Source of the DNA: Acidobacteriota bacterium
Lineage (GTDB): Bacteria; Acidobacteriota; Terriglobia; Acidiferrales; UBA7541
Direction of reading: 5' to 3'
DNA length: 64,000 bases
NCBI GenBank assembly: GCA_003154775.1
Contig: PMES01000072.1
Location: forward strand, 1-64,000
The stretch's first letter is position 1; each line of letters starts with the position of its first letter. Made by a program: the position numbers and the translations under genes. This document shows positions 9,185 to 18,280 of this stretch, one piece after another. The notes beneath the pieces were generated by a model. That model was not told the origin of the DNA and ran no database searches. It saw only the letters and a list, made by a program, of their open reading frames with translations.

Positions 9185-10246
9185 TCAGGCGGTAGCCTGA
9201 AGTTCGGGCAGTGGCTTCAGCGTGCGCGTGCGGTAAAGCGTATCGCGCTGGGCGGGAATGAAGCCGGCATCGGTGATGATGCGCTGTAATTCGGCCTCGT
9301 TGGTGCGGCGCTTCACGCCCGCCGCAAAGACCACATTTTCCTCAATCAGAATGCTGCCCACGTCATCGGCCCCGAATTGCAAGCCAATCTGGCAAACCTT
9401 GATCCCCGGCGTCAGCCAGCTTGACTGGATGTGCTCCACATTGTCGAGGTACAGCCGGCTCACCGCCAGCGTCTTCAAGTAATCCACCGCCGTGGTTTCC
9501 TGCACCTTTTTGCCAAGCGCCGTATTCTCTGCCGCGAAAATCCAAGGAATAAATGCGGTGAAGCCACCGGTGTCTTCCTGGATGCGGCGAATGCGGTCAA
9601 GATGATTGACGCGGTGGCGCAGTTCCTCGCCGCAGCCAAACATCATCGTGGCCGTGGTGCGCAGTCCCAGCGCGTGGGCGATGCGGTGTACCTCCTCCCA
9701 TTCGTCGCTGGTGCACTTCAAACGGGCGATCTTGCCGCGTATTTCGTCGTCCAGAATTTCCGCGCCGCCGCCGGGGATGGAATCCAGGCCCGCATCCTTC
9801 AGCCGCTGGATGGTGTCGCGTAAGCTAAGTTCGCTGACTTCCGCGATGCATAGAATCTCCGGCGCCGAAAAGCAATGCAGATGAACTTGCGGGTAACGCG
9901 ATTTCAACGAGCGCAGCAGATTCTCGTAGTAGCCGATTTGCAGGTCCGGATGCAGCCCGCCCTGCAAAAGGATCCCGGTGCCGCCGAGTTCGAGCATCTC
10001 GTCGATCTTCTGGTAGATGGTTTCAAACGAAAGGATATAGCCGTCCTTGGCGCCAAGAGGGCGATAGAAAGCGCAGAAAGAGCAGTATTCCGTGCAGAAA
10101 TTCGTGTAATTGATGTTGCGATCGATCTGGTAGGTGGCCACGCGCGGGTCGTTCTTCTTCAGGCGCAACTGATGCGCGGCCATGCCGATGCCCACCAGGT
10201 CGTCGGACTGGAGCAGTTCCAGCGCTTCTTGTTTGCCGATGGCCAC
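9185..10246 (-). CDS. mqnC: Cyclic dehypoxanthine futalosine synthase, radical SAM
   Basis: A 353-residue radical SAM enzyme with the CxxxCxxC cluster in CTEYCSFCAFY near residue 56, followed by G-G-x-G-I-L-L-Q-G-G-L-H-P. It cyclises dehypoxanthine futalosine in the futalosine route to menaquinone. The alternative, MqnE, is less likely given the length and the adjacent MqnA. It lies 24 bp downstream of mqnA, so the two form an operon. The C-terminal segment FGADDVGSILIEENVV is typical of this family. Confidence 0.93.
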   Translation of the reverse strand: MAIGKQEALELLQSDDLVGIGMAAHQLRLKKNDPRVATYQIDRNINYTNFCTEYCSFCAFYRPLGAKDGYILSFETIYQKIDEMLELGGTGILLQGGLHPDLQIGYYENLLRSLKSRYPQVHLHCFSAPEILCIAEVSELSLRDTIQRLKDAGLDSIPGGGAEILDDEIRGKIARLKCTSDEWEEVHRIAHALGLRTTATMMFGCGEELRHRVNHLDRIRRIQEDTGGFTAFIPWIFAAENTALGKKVQETTAVDYLKTLAVSRLYLDNVEHIQSSWLTPGIKVCQIGLQFGADDVGSILIEENVVFAAGVKRRTNEAELQRIITDAGFIPAQRDTLYRTRTLKPLPELQATA

Positions 10247-10270
10247 GTCAGAGTTCCCCCCGTGCCAGGA

Positions 10271-11194
10271 TCAACGGCGCCGCCCGCCCGCAAGTTCAGA
10301 GTGGCGCTCTGAGACTCCGGCCACCCGGGCCATCACAATTTCCGGTACACCCGGAATCAATCCAAGTTCCCCTGCGAGATTGAAAAAGTGGTGAAGTCCC
10401 TGCAAATTTTCTTCGTCCAGGCCGTAGTCGATATTTTCGGAGAGGTAGCGCCGCAAATCCGCTGCAGGCAGCCCCATCTCTCGCGAAGCTTCGGCGCTGA
10501 TCGCATCGAGCTGGAGCATTCCATACGCCAGCGACTCCTGAAAGTCGTGGACCACCTCCGGCGTAGCCACCTCCGGCCGCGCCGCCCAGACCGCCAGGAC
10601 CGCCGGCAGTCCGCTCAGGGCGCGCCATTCCTCGACAATGTCATACAAATACAGCGTTGCGATTCCTGGAAAGCCAACGGATTTGCCGGAACAACGCAGC
10701 ACGCCGCCGCAATCGCGTTCCGCGTGGCGTTCGACATTGAGCGCCAGGCGCAGCGCGGGGTCGCCGATCAACAGCGCGGCATCGGATTTCCGCAGCATCG
10801 CGGGCAGATCGGGTTCCGCTTCAATCAATTCAGGCGCGATTCCCCACCATTTCTGGCAAAGGATGCGCACAAGGGCCTGCGTGCTTCGGGAACTGCGGTC
10901 CAGCGCGATGCGGGTGACTTCCCGCACCGCCTTCGTGGAAACCAGCAGCAAGCTGCGAACCGCGCGTTTCGATGCGATCGACAATCCCGGAAGAACGACC
11001 AGGTTTTGTATTCGCGGGTACTCGATCGCCGGGATGATGGCGATGTCCGCCGCATTCGACCGGAGAGCATCGGCACATTGCGAGGGAACGGTGAACGACA
11101 GTTGGTACTTCTCCCGCAAAGCTCCGTGCGTGAAGCCTCGGACGAGCGGGGCGGTATTCAGATATTGAACGATGGAGATTCGGAGCGAATTCAC
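10271..11194 (-). CDS. mqnA: Chorismate dehydratase (menaquinone, futalosine pathway)
   Basis: The protein has the periplasmic-binding-protein-like fold of MqnA: it starts LRISIVQYLNTAPLV and continues with DIAIIPAIEYPRI and an SR-S-x-T-x-Q-A-L region. MqnA dehydrates chorismate to 3-enolpyruvoyl-benzoate. I chose GTG 11194 (VNSLRISIV), which sits right before the conserved N-terminus; an in-frame ATG at 11287 would add 31 residues that look unstructured. With that start the protein is 307 residues. It leads the mqnA-mqnC operon and is divergent from rpmB. The window holds neither mqnB, mqnD nor mqnE. Confidence 0.9.
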   Translation of the reverse strand: MNSLRISIVQYLNTAPLVRGFTHGALREKYQLSFTVPSQCADALRSNAADIAIIPAIEYPRIQNLVVLPGLSIASKRAVRSLLLVSTKAVREVTRIALDRSSRSTQALVRILCQKWWGIAPELIEAEPDLPAMLRKSDAALLIGDPALRLALNVERHAERDCGGVLRCSGKSVGFPGIATLYLYDIVEEWRALSGLPAVLAVWAARPEVATPEVVHDFQESLAYGMLQLDAISAEASREMGLPAADLRRYLSENIDYGLDEENLQGLHHFFNLAGELGLIPGVPEIVMARVAGVSERHSELAGGRRR

Positions 11195-11374
11195 GGCGTA
11201 ACGTACCCTGTTGGAACCTTTCCAGTATAGCAAAGGACCCGGAAAGAGACCTCGCAACACCCGTTTAAAACGTTTCCAATCCTTCAAATTCGGCGAAATT
11301 CACGTCCTATTACCCGGTGTCAGGGATTGCTGCTCCTCCTGCAAATTCACGCTGGAAATGCCGTACTGCCGGTT

Positions 11375-11402
11375 TTGTGTTTCTCGGCTTATCTGCTATG
11401 AT
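11375..11402 (+). promoter_or_regulatory. Candidate promoter of rpmB
   Basis: An extended -10 element, TG-C-TATGAT, lies at 11394-11402, with a weak -35 (TTGTGT, 11375-11380) 16 bp upstream. The predicted start is about 40 nt before the rpmB ATG at 11449. Assigned by eye from sigma70 consensus. Confidence 0.45.
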
Positions 11403-11448
11403 TAACCGTTGTGTTTTCTATCCTTTGAAGAGCAGGAAGTGTGAAGTC

Positions 11449-11640
11449 ATGGCATTGAAGTGCACAATCTGCGGCAAGGCGCCGCACTTTGGAAACGTGG
11501 TTAGCCACGCCAATAACACACGGCGGCGGCGCTGGAACCCGAATTTGAAGCGGGTACGCGCGGTGGTGGACGGAGTTCGCAAGCAGGTGCGCGTCTGCAC
11601 CGGCTGCATCCGTTTGGGCCGTGTGAAAAAAGCAGCCTGA
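11449..11640 (+). CDS. rpmB: 50S ribosomal protein bL28
   Basis: The 63-residue product starts MALKCTICGKAPHFGNVVSH and continues with NNTRRRRWNPNL, the signature of bL28. It is the zinc-binding form: CxxC near residues 5-8 pairs with CTGC at residues 50-53. It is a component of the large ribosomal subunit near the E site. The start at 11449 gives the expected family length; the frame is open upstream but that part is not conserved sequence. The parvulin lipoprotein gene follows after 9 bp, so they probably share a transcript. Confidence 0.95.
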   Translation: MALKCTICGKAPHFGNVVSHANNTRRRRWNPNLKRVRAVVDGVRKQVRVCTGCIRLGRVKKAA

Positions 11641-11649
11641 GCTAATATC

Positions 11650-12780
11650 TTGAGCTTTCCTCCGACTCACCCATTCTGCGAACGAACAAACCGTGGGCTC
11701 CGCCACGCTGGTGCGTTGTTGCCTCTGGCGGGCATGCTTCTCGGTGTCCTCGCCGGCTGCAACGCTCCGGAACACCATTCCGCGGACGTTTGGGCGGTAG
11801 TGAATGGCACCGAGATCAAGCGCGATGAGGTCGAGAAATACTACAAGTCTCAGGTCAATCCGGAAGCCCAGGAACCTTCGCAGGAAGAAGCGCTCTCGCT
11901 CAAGCTGAATGTCCTCGAACAGCTCATCAACAACGAAATTCTCCTCGAGCGCGCCAAGAAACTGAACCTCGAAGCGAGTGACGGCGAGGTCGAGGACAAG
12001 TTCACCGAGCTGAAGAGCCCCTTCACCGAAGAAGAATTCCAGCGGCAACTGAAACAGCGCGGCATGGGCGTGGATGACCTGAAGCGCGACCTCCGCCGTC
12101 AGCTATCCATCCAGAAGTTGCTCAACCGTGAAGTGGCCGCCAAGGTCACCATCACCGATCAGGACGTTCAGGATTTTTACAACGCCAACCGCAACCAGTT
12201 TAATGTCGCCGAGCCGCAGTACCGCATTTCGCAGATCGTCATCACGCCCCACAAGGATGCGCAGATCCGCAACCGCAAGAACGACGACGCCACCAATGAG
12301 GCGGAAGCGCAACGCAAGGCCAAAATGCTCATGGACAAGCTGGATAGCGGCGCGGACTTTGCCCAGTTGGCCATGGATTATTCCGAGGATATGAACACCG
12401 CGGCAAACGGCGGTGACCTGGGCTACATTCCGGAATCAGCTCTGAATCAGTCGGACCCCACGCTGAAGAAGACCGTGCTCGCGTTGAAACCCGGGCAGGT
12501 CAGCCAGCCAATCGTCTTGAAGGACAGCACCCGCATCCTGAAACTCGTCGCGCGGGAGGCCGCTGGGCTCCGCGGCGTCAATGATCCGCAAGTTCAGCAG
12601 ACCGTTCGCGACACCCTGCGCAATCGCAAGGAGCAGTTGCTGCGCTCTGCTTATCTTGCCGTAGGCCGTGACCAGGCCCATGTCACCAACTACCTCGCGC
12701 AGCAAGTTGTCGAAGCCGCCGGCAAGCTGCCCGACGCCGCGAAATCCACGACTCCTGCTCCCGCCACGTCCACGCAATAG
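11650..12780 (+). CDS. PpiC/SurA-type peptidyl-prolyl isomerase lipoprotein
   Basis: A 376-residue protein starting at TTG 11650, with a signal peptide ending in a lipobox (LAGC, Cys at residue 37). A SurA-like helical N-terminal domain follows (EVEKYYKSQVNPEAQ, LKLNVLEQLINNEILLERAKK). The parvulin domain, residues about 190-300, includes YRISQIVITPHK, AKMLMDKLDSGADFAQLAMDYSED and GGDLGYIPES. It should help outer-membrane proteins fold in the periplasm. An Ala/Pro/Thr-rich tail closes the protein. The start codon is uncertain; the lipobox fixes the mature N-terminus in any case. It is downstream of rpmB with a 9-bp gap. Confidence 0.87.
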   Translation: MSFPPTHPFCERTNRGLRHAGALLPLAGMLLGVLAGCNAPEHHSADVWAVVNGTEIKRDEVEKYYKSQVNPEAQEPSQEEALSLKLNVLEQLINNEILLERAKKLNLEASDGEVEDKFTELKSPFTEEEFQRQLKQRGMGVDDLKRDLRRQLSIQKLLNREVAAKVTITDQDVQDFYNANRNQFNVAEPQYRISQIVITPHKDAQIRNRKNDDATNEAEAQRKAKMLMDKLDSGADFAQLAMDYSEDMNTAANGGDLGYIPESALNQSDPTLKKTVLALKPGQVSQPIVLKDSTRILKLVAREAAGLRGVNDPQVQQTVRDTLRNRKEQLLRSAYLAVGRDQAHVTNYLAQQVVEAAGKLPDAAKSTTPAPATSTQ

Positions 12781-12866
12781 AACTCTAGGCTCCCCCTACG
12801 CAGAAGACACGCTTTAGGTAGAGAAAAAGGAATACTCGAGTTTCCGTACCTTTCGGATGGATTCAA

Positions 12867-13379
12867 TCACTCGACCCAGGCGAGAACATCCCCCGCATTC
12901 ACGCTCTGCCCTTCTTTCGCCAGCAGGCGTTCCACTTTCCCATTCTTCGGTGACTTGATCTCGTTCTGCATCTTCATCGCTTCGACTACGAGCAGTCCCT
13001 GCCCGGCTTCCACGCTGTCCCCCACCGCCACCAGCAGCCGGATCACTTTTCCGGGCATGGGCGCAACAATCTGCTGCCGCCCTTCGGCTTCCAGTGCCCC
13101 CTGCTTGCGTCCTCTCCAGACGCGCGGATCCACGATCTCCGCGGAGAACTCGTGCGGGCCGCACTGCAATTTGAGCCTGCCATCCAGCGAAGGTGTCGCA
13201 TGGATGACGAATGACTGTCCATCCAGAATCACGGAAATCGTGTTGGGAGCGATTTCGATGGCATCGGCGTTCACGGGCTGACCGTCGAGAGCGATTTGGA
13301 AACGCTCGCCTTCGCGCTGCAACTCCACCACGCGCGTTTTTGATCCCGATACACCCTCGAGATGGACTTCCAGTTTCAT
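12867..13379 (-). CDS. Biotin carboxyl carrier protein of an acyl-CoA carboxylase
   Basis: A 170-residue protein with a C-terminal biotinyl domain: MPGKVIRLLVAVGDSV, then VVEAMKMQNEI, where the Lys of A-M-K-M is biotinylated, then NAGDVLAWVE. The N-terminal half is a beta-rich domain typical of detached BCCP subunits of propionyl- or methylcrotonyl-CoA-type carboxylases, not of fatty-acid AccB. Its ATG overlaps the stop of the biotin carboxylase gene as ATGA. Confidence 0.9.
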   Translation of the reverse strand: MKLEVHLEGVSGSKTRVVELQREGERFQIALDGQPVNADAIEIAPNTISVILDGQSFVIHATPSLDGRLKLQCGPHEFSAEIVDPRVWRGRKQGALEAEGRQQIVAPMPGKVIRLLVAVGDSVEAGQGLLVVEAMKMQNEIKSPKNGKVERLLAKEGQSVNAGDVLAWVE

Positions 13380-14893
13380 GGCGTGCGGTCCAATTGTTGG
13401 CGGCGCCCTTGCGATTTCCAGCGTGAAGGTTCGGCGGAACTAGTCCGGTTGGCGTTCGCAGCGCTGTTTGCTCTGGCGGTGTGCCAAAGCGCTGCCGCGA
13501 TCACCGAAGCTTCCTCGGTTCCCGGGCGGGGAGGTGTGACCGGCGGGCTGGGCCGCGCGAGCAATTCATCCAGCCATTTCGTGTGAAATTCGCCGCGCAG
13601 AAACTCCGGCTCCGCCAGGATCCTCCGGAACAGGCTCACGTTCGTGCGGATGCCGGTGATGGTGTACTCGTCCAGCGCGCGCCGCAGCCTCGCAATGGTC
13701 TCTTCCCGGCTGTTGCCCCAGGCGATCAGTTTGCTCAGCAGCGGATCGTATTCTAGCGGCACGGTATAACCTTCATACACGCCCTCATCCAGGCGAATCC
13801 CCGGGCCCGTCGGCGCATGCCGCGACAATATCTTCCCCGGAGAGGGGAAAAAGTTGTTGTCGGGATCTTCCGCGTACAAGCGAACTTCCATGGCGTTGCC
13901 ACGCGGCGTGATCGTCTCCCACGCAAAAGGCAAACGGTGGCCCGCGGCAATGGCAATCTGCAGCTTCACCAGGTCCAGGCCCGTGACTTGCTCCGTCACC
14001 GGATGCTCGACCTGCAAGCGCGTATTCACTTCGAGAAAATAGAAATTCAGGTCGCCGTCCACCAGGAATTCCACCGTGCCGGCGTTGGTATAGCCGCCCG
14101 CGCGCGCCAGCCGCACCGCCGCGTCTCCCATCTTCTTGCGCAATTCCGGCGTCACCACCGGCGAAGGTGCTTCTTCGACCACTTTCTGATGACGCCGCTG
14201 GATGGAGCACTCGCGCTCGCCCAGCGACACCACGCGCCCGTGCGCATCCGCGAAAATCTGAACCTCAATGTGGCGCGGCCCGATCAAATACTTCTCCAGA
14301 AATACGCGCGGATCGCCGAAAGCATTGAGCGCCTCGGAGGCCGCATCGCGCCAGGCCCCGGCAAATTCGGCGTCGGTCGGCACCACACGCATCCCTTTTC
14401 CGCCGCCACCCGCAATGGCCTTCAGCAATATGGGGTAGCCCATGCTGCGTGCCAGGGATTGCGCTTCTTCCGGGTTTTCGATGGCTTCGTCTATGCCGGG
14501 CACCGTGGGCACTTCGGCGCGGCGCGCCAGTTGCTTCCCCGAAGTCTTCGCGCCCATCATTTCCATTGCTTCCGCGGACGGCCCGATGAAAGTCATGCCC
14601 ACATCGCTGCACGCGCGGGGCAACGCGGGATTCTCCGCCAGGAAACCATAGCCCGGGTGCAGGGCATCGCAACCCGTTCGGCGCGCTACGTCCATCAACT
14701 TATCGATCCGCAAGTAACTCTCCCGGGAAGCCGCCGGGCCGATGCAATAGGCTTCGTCGGCAAGACGCACATGCGGCGCCGTGCGATCGACTTCGCTGAA
14801 TACGGCGACGTTCTTTATGCCCAGTTCGCGGCACGCGCGCAGAATTCGCACGGCAATCTCTCCGCGATTGGCGATGAGGATTTTCTTGAACAT
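13376..14893 (-). CDS. Biotin carboxylase subunit of acyl-CoA carboxylase
   Basis: A 505-residue ATP-grasp enzyme that carboxylates the biotin of BCCP. It opens MFKKILIANRGEIAVRILRAC. The glycine-rich ATP loop is KAIAGGGGKGMR, and the active-site region contains EVNTRLQVEHPVTEQVTGLDLV. It resembles AccC over residues 1-445. The last 60 residues are a Pro/Ala-rich tail not found in AccC. The matching carboxyltransferase gene sits upstream on the same strand, separated by the hicA/hicB pair. Confidence 0.92.
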   Translation of the reverse strand: MFKKILIANRGEIAVRILRACRELGIKNVAVFSEVDRTAPHVRLADEAYCIGPAASRESYLRIDKLMDVARRTGCDALHPGYGFLAENPALPRACSDVGMTFIGPSAEAMEMMGAKTSGKQLARRAEVPTVPGIDEAIENPEEAQSLARSMGYPILLKAIAGGGGKGMRVVPTDAEFAGAWRDAASEALNAFGDPRVFLEKYLIGPRHIEVQIFADAHGRVVSLGERECSIQRRHQKVVEEAPSPVVTPELRKKMGDAAVRLARAGGYTNAGTVEFLVDGDLNFYFLEVNTRLQVEHPVTEQVTGLDLVKLQIAIAAGHRLPFAWETITPRGNAMEVRLYAEDPDNNFFPSPGKILSRHAPTGPGIRLDEGVYEGYTVPLEYDPLLSKLIAWGNSREETIARLRRALDEYTITGIRTNVSLFRRILAEPEFLRGEFHTKWLDELLARPSPPVTPPRPGTEEASVIAAALWHTARANSAANANRTSSAEPSRWKSQGRRQQLDRTP

Positions 14894-15057
14894 AGCGGCG
14901 TCTGTAACTTGCGCGAGTGTAGCATGCGGGCCGTGGCGGCCAACGATTAGCTAAGGCTTGCGTGTCGTATCGTTCGCGGTGCACGAGGCGTGGCTCAACG
15001 CTGTCTTATGACGAAGCTCAGTTTCTCCAGGGATCTTAGTTGACGGGAGTCTGAGTT

Positions 15058-15246
15058 CTATTGCGGCGACGGAATCCCCAGGTCGCGGCAAATCTTTCGG
15101 GCAAGGAAATTATTGATTTCCGTGTGGCGAGGCACGCTCGAAGTAGCGCCTGTAGAAGGGTTAAAGTAGATTGAATGCTTTCCACCGTCCCTCAGTAACT
15201 TGCAGCCATGCCCGGTCAGATGTCGAATTAGTTCGCGCCTCTTCAT
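15058..15246 (-). CDS. hicA: HicA-family mRNA interferase toxin
   Basis: A 62-residue dsRBD-like toxin: MKRRELIRHL, then G-C-K-L-L-R-D-G-G-K-H-S-I-Y, with the catalytic His in G-x-H-S, then VPRHTEINNFLARKICRDLGIP. HicA cuts mRNA and tmRNA. A good ribosome binding site (AAGGG, 7 bp before ATG) is present. The partner hicB is on the opposite strand 142 bp away; hicA and hicB normally share an operon. The toxin looks full length and intact. Confidence 0.9.
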   Translation of the reverse strand: MKRRELIRHLTGHGCKLLRDGGKHSIYFNPSTGATSSVPRHTEINNFLARKICRDLGIPSPQ

Positions 15247-15343
15247 CGGCTACCCTTTTACCTTTGACGCAGCTCATCAAGCAAGCGCTAGCTTCTTGTA
15301 CCCGGATCTCTGAACTCCCAAAGGTGCCATGCATTGACGTTGT

Positions 15344-15382
15344 ATTATACTTTCTTCAAGAGTTTGTTGAGTCTGGTAGAAT
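15344..15382. promoter_or_regulatory. Divergent promoter region of hicA and hicB
   Basis: For hicA (minus strand) a perfect TATAAT lies at 15344-15349, about 97 bp before its ATG; its -35 is weak. For hicB (plus strand) an extended -10, TG-G-TAGAAT, lies at 15374-15382, and the hicB ATG at 15389 is only 7 nt after it, which predicts a leaderless mRNA. No Shine-Dalgarno precedes hicB. Confidence 0.45.
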
Positions 15383-15388
15383 TGCTCC

Positions 15389-15607
15389 ATGAAGCATCAA
15401 TTCACTTCGGTGATCGAGAAGCGTGGCAAGTGGTACGTGGCTTACGTGGAAGAAATCCCCGGTGTAAACACACAGGGGCGTACGCTGGCCGAAGCGCGCC
15501 GCAACCTCAAAGAGGCCTTGGCCATGGTCATCGAGGCCAATCGTGAGCTGGCTGCCAGGGGACGTACCCGCGAGGCCCGGCGAGAACCCATCGTTGTCAA
15601 TTTGTGA
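15389..15607 (+). CDS. hicB: HicB-family antitoxin
   Basis: A 72-residue HicB-type protein with the partial RNase-H-like fold: F-T-S-V-I-E-K-R-G-K-W-Y-V-A-Y-V-E-E-I-P-G, then TQGRTLAEARRNLKEAL. It should bind and neutralise HicA. There is no clear C-terminal helix-turn-helix or ribbon-helix-helix DNA-binding domain; the tail is short and basic, so autoregulation may be weak or use another mode. Orientation is opposite to hicA. Confidence 0.88.
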   Translation: MKHQFTSVIEKRGKWYVAYVEEIPGVNTQGRTLAEARRNLKEALAMVIEANRELAARGRTREARREPIVVNL

Positions 15608-15696
15608 GCGCATCTCTGTTGATGCTCTCGCCCGGACTAGCCCTTCCTCAAGGTGGCAGGCCGTGAGCCGTCTCTAACGAATATCGGATTCAGGAG

Positions 15697-17286
15697 CTAC
15701 AGCGGAATGTTGGAGTGCTTCTTCTTAGGATTGGTGTCGCGTTTGTTTTCCAGGGCCCGCAGCGCGGTGATGATGCGGGGGCGAGTCTCCGCCGGTTCGA
15801 TCACGGCGTCCAGATAGCCACGCTCCGCCGCAACGAACGGATTGGCAAACCGGCCGCGAAATTCCGCGATCTTTTCCTGGCGAAGTTTGCTGCGCTCCGC
15901 CTCGGGAGCATTACTCAGTTCCCGTTTGTAGACGATATCCACCGCGCCTTCCGGCCCCATCACAGCAATTTCCGCGCTGGGCCACGCAAAGTTCGCATCC
16001 GTGCGGATGTGCTTGGACGCCATGACGCAGTAAGCGCCGCCGTAAGCCTTGCGCGCGATCACGGTAATTTTCGGCACCGTCGCTTCCGCAAACGCAAACA
16101 ATAGCTTCGCGCCGTGCTTGATGATGCCCCCGAACTCCTGCTGCGTGCCGGGAAGGAAACCCGGAACATCCTCGAAAGTAATCAGCGGAATGTTGAACGC
16201 GTCGCAAAAACGCACGAAGCGCGCGCCTTTCACCGAAGCATTGATGTCCAGAGTGCCGGCGAGAAACGCAGGCTGATTCGCGACCACCCCGACGGGCCGG
16301 CCGTCCAGCCGCGCAAATCCCACCACGATGTTTTTCGCGAAGTGCTCGTGTACCTCGAAGAAGTAATGATCATCCACCACCGCGTGAAGGACATCCTTGA
16401 TGTCGTATGGCTTCAGCGGGTCTTCCGGAACAATCGAATTCAATAGCTCCTCGCGACGGTCCCACGGGTCAGGGGTGTTGCGGCGCGGCGGATCCTCCAG
16501 ATTGTTGGAGGGGAGAAAACCCATCAGTTCGCGCAGCATGGCGCAGCAATCGGCATCGTCCCGCGCGACAAAATGAGCCACGCCGCTGGTGGCATTGTGG
16601 GTCATCGCGCCGCCCAACTCTTGTTTCGTAACCTCCTCGTGCGTCACGTTCTTGATCACGTCCGGGCCTGTGACGAACATATAGGAGGTGTCGCGCGTCA
16701 TGAAAATGAAGTCCGTGATCGCCGGCGAATAAACAGCGCCCCCCGCGCACGGCCCCATGACCGCGCTGAGCTGCGGTATCACGCCGCTGGCTAGCGTATT
16801 ACGCAAGAAAATGTCCGCGTATCCTGCCAGCGATGCCACGCCTTCCTGAATGCGCGCGCCACCGGAGTCGTTCAGGCCGATGACCGGCGCGCCGTTGCGC
16901 ATGGCCAGGTCCATGATCTTGCAGATTTTTTGCGCGTTGGTTTCGGAAAGCGAGCCGCCAAACACGGTGAAATCCTGCGCGAAGACGTACACCAACCGCC
17001 CGTCGATGCGGCCAAATCCGGTCACAAATCCGTCGCCCATGGGTCGCGTCTCTGGCGAGCCAAAATCCACGCAGCGGTGGCGTACAAATTTGTCCAGCTC
17101 TTCAAATGTGCCCTCATCCAGCAAAAGGTGTATGCGCTCCCGCGCCGAGAGTTTGCCCGCTTTGTGTTCGCGTTCGCGGCGTTCCGCTCCGCCGCCCGCT
17201 TCCGCCTCTGCGGACATCTTGCGAAGCTGCTCCAGGCGCTCCGCATTCACGGTCGAGTCCCAGGTCACATGATTTTTCTCAGCCAA
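15697..17286 (-). CDS. Acyl-CoA carboxylase carboxyltransferase subunit (PccB/MmdA type)
   Basis: A 529-residue crotonase-fold carboxyltransferase. Motifs include [33 protein letters not shown] with the acyl-CoA oxyanion glycines, [16 protein letters not shown], and in the second half [10 protein letters not shown] and [13 protein letters not shown]. It transfers carboxyl from biotin to an acyl-CoA such as propionyl-CoA. With the biotin carboxylase and BCCP genes downstream it makes a complete enzyme. Its start overlaps the stop of the small membrane gene by 8 bp. Substrate (propionyl, acetyl or methylcrotonyl) cannot be fixed by eye. Confidence 0.92.
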   Translation of the reverse strand: MAEKNHVTWDSTVNAERLEQLRKMSAEAEAGGGAERREREHKAGKLSARERIHLLLDEGTFEELDKFVRHRCVDFGSPETRPMGDGFVTGFGRIDGRLVYVFAQDFTVFGGSLSETNAQKICKIMDLAMRNGAPVIGLNDSGGARIQEGVASLAGYADIFLRNTLASGVIPQLSAVMGPCAGGAVYSPAITDFIFMTRDTSYMFVTGPDVIKNVTHEEVTKQELGGAMTHNATSGVAHFVARDDADCCAMLRELMGFLPSNNLEDPPRRNTPDPWDRREELLNSIVPEDPLKPYDIKDVLHAVVDDHYFFEVHEHFAKNIVVGFARLDGRPVGVVANQPAFLAGTLDINASVKGARFVRFCDAFNIPLITFEDVPGFLPGTQQEFGGIIKHGAKLLFAFAEATVPKITVIARKAYGGAYCVMASKHIRTDANFAWPSAEIAVMGPEGAVDIVYKRELSNAPEAERSKLRQEKIAEFRGRFANPFVAAERGYLDAVIEPAETRPRIITALRALENKRDTNPKKKHSNIPL

Positions 17287-17533
17287 GCGTTCCTCCCTCG
17301 GGCGGGTTGTGTTTTGGAGCGAAGATCAGCACGGCCAGATGAGTGGCAAGCCACACGGTACCCAGAAGAAGTATCACTCCCAGCAGGATTTCCGCGGCAA
17401 TCGCGCCCGCGCGCGGCAAGGGCGAAGCGATCGACGTCACGTAGACCGTGGCGCGTTCCAGAATCACCATGGCGCTCAGCGTCATGGCCACGATCATCAA
17501 CGTCGTCAGAATGGAGGCGAGCACCTGTTTCAT
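17279..17533 (-). CDS. Small two-span membrane protein coupled to the carboxyltransferase
   Basis: The ATG at 17533 gives 84 residues beginning [20 protein letters not shown], with a second hydrophobic stretch around residues 45-72 and a Pro/Gly tail. The frame is open 39 bp further upstream. Its 3' end overlaps the start of the carboxyltransferase gene by 8 bp, so translation is coupled. I do not recognise the family. Small membrane partners are known for decarboxylase complexes, but this one does not resemble OadG well enough to claim that. Confidence 0.5.
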   Translation of the reverse strand: MKQVLASILTTLMIVAMTLSAMVILERATVYVTSIASPLPRAGAIAAEILLGVILLLGTVWLATHLAVLIFAPKHNPPEGGTLG

Positions 17534-17685
17534 AAGCGCCGGGCGAGCCCGGCAAAACGGCAGCCAAAGCATAGCGCATTCGCCCGAAAATCTGAACGCG
17601 CCCTAGGACAGCATAGCCGCGCTGTTCGGTGTTCACGGAAACTGCTGAGAAGGATTGGGTAAAAAGCGGCCGGAAGGCGGGCAGT

Positions 17686-18138
17686 TCAGCGCAAGCCGGA
17701 CCAATCGTCCGCAACCAGAATCGAATCGCTGGGATTTGAAGGATCATACTTCACGCTCGCCGGCTGTCCCGCGACCAGCCGCTCGAAGCGCACCTGGCTT
17801 TCCAGCCCGGTAATGTCCTGCGCGGTTTCATACGTCACGCCCGATATCGAGTAGCTATAGGACACCAGATGGCGTGGTCCATTGTTCGCCAGCGGGCGTG
17901 GCCGCGACCTCAGCAGTCTACGCCGCGCTTCCACCACCGGCGCAGGGTGTTCCGCGAGCTCCACCACCTGGCCCTCGGCGATTCTCCCGATGAGGTTCAA
18001 GTGCAGCCGCCGCTTGCGTTCCTCCGCCTCTGGATCCACAGCGGGACGCACGAACGCATACACAATCAACGCAATTGCCGCCGCGCATCCGCCCGCCAAC
18101 GCGAGCAGCATTTTCCAATCGGCGAGCAGTTCTTTCAA
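17686..18138 (-). CDS. DUF3592-like membrane-anchored protein
   Basis: A 150-residue protein with one N-terminal span (LLALAGGCAAAIALIVYAFV) and a soluble domain. The end, with LVSYSYSISGVTYET, AGQPASVKYDPSNPSDS, is the DUF3592 pattern (a Y-x-P-x-x-P-x-x-S repeat at the C-terminus). Function is unknown. It follows the FAH-family gene by about 140 bp on the same strand. Confidence 0.65.
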   Translation of the reverse strand: MKELLADWKMLLALAGGCAAAIALIVYAFVRPAVDPEAEERKRRLHLNLIGRIAEGQVVELAEHPAPVVEARRRLLRSRPRPLANNGPRHLVSYSYSISGVTYETAQDITGLESQVRFERLVAGQPASVKYDPSNPSDSILVADDWSGLR

Positions 18139-18280
18139 CGCTCTACCCCTTACAGATTAAAGATTCGGGACTGAAGTCGAACAGGAAGGCACGCCTTGCA
18201 GCAACGCACCCTGGAGTGTGCAAGACCTGCTTGTTCCCCACGATCTCTTATCTTACAGAAAGGTGCGCGATTCTGCGAAG

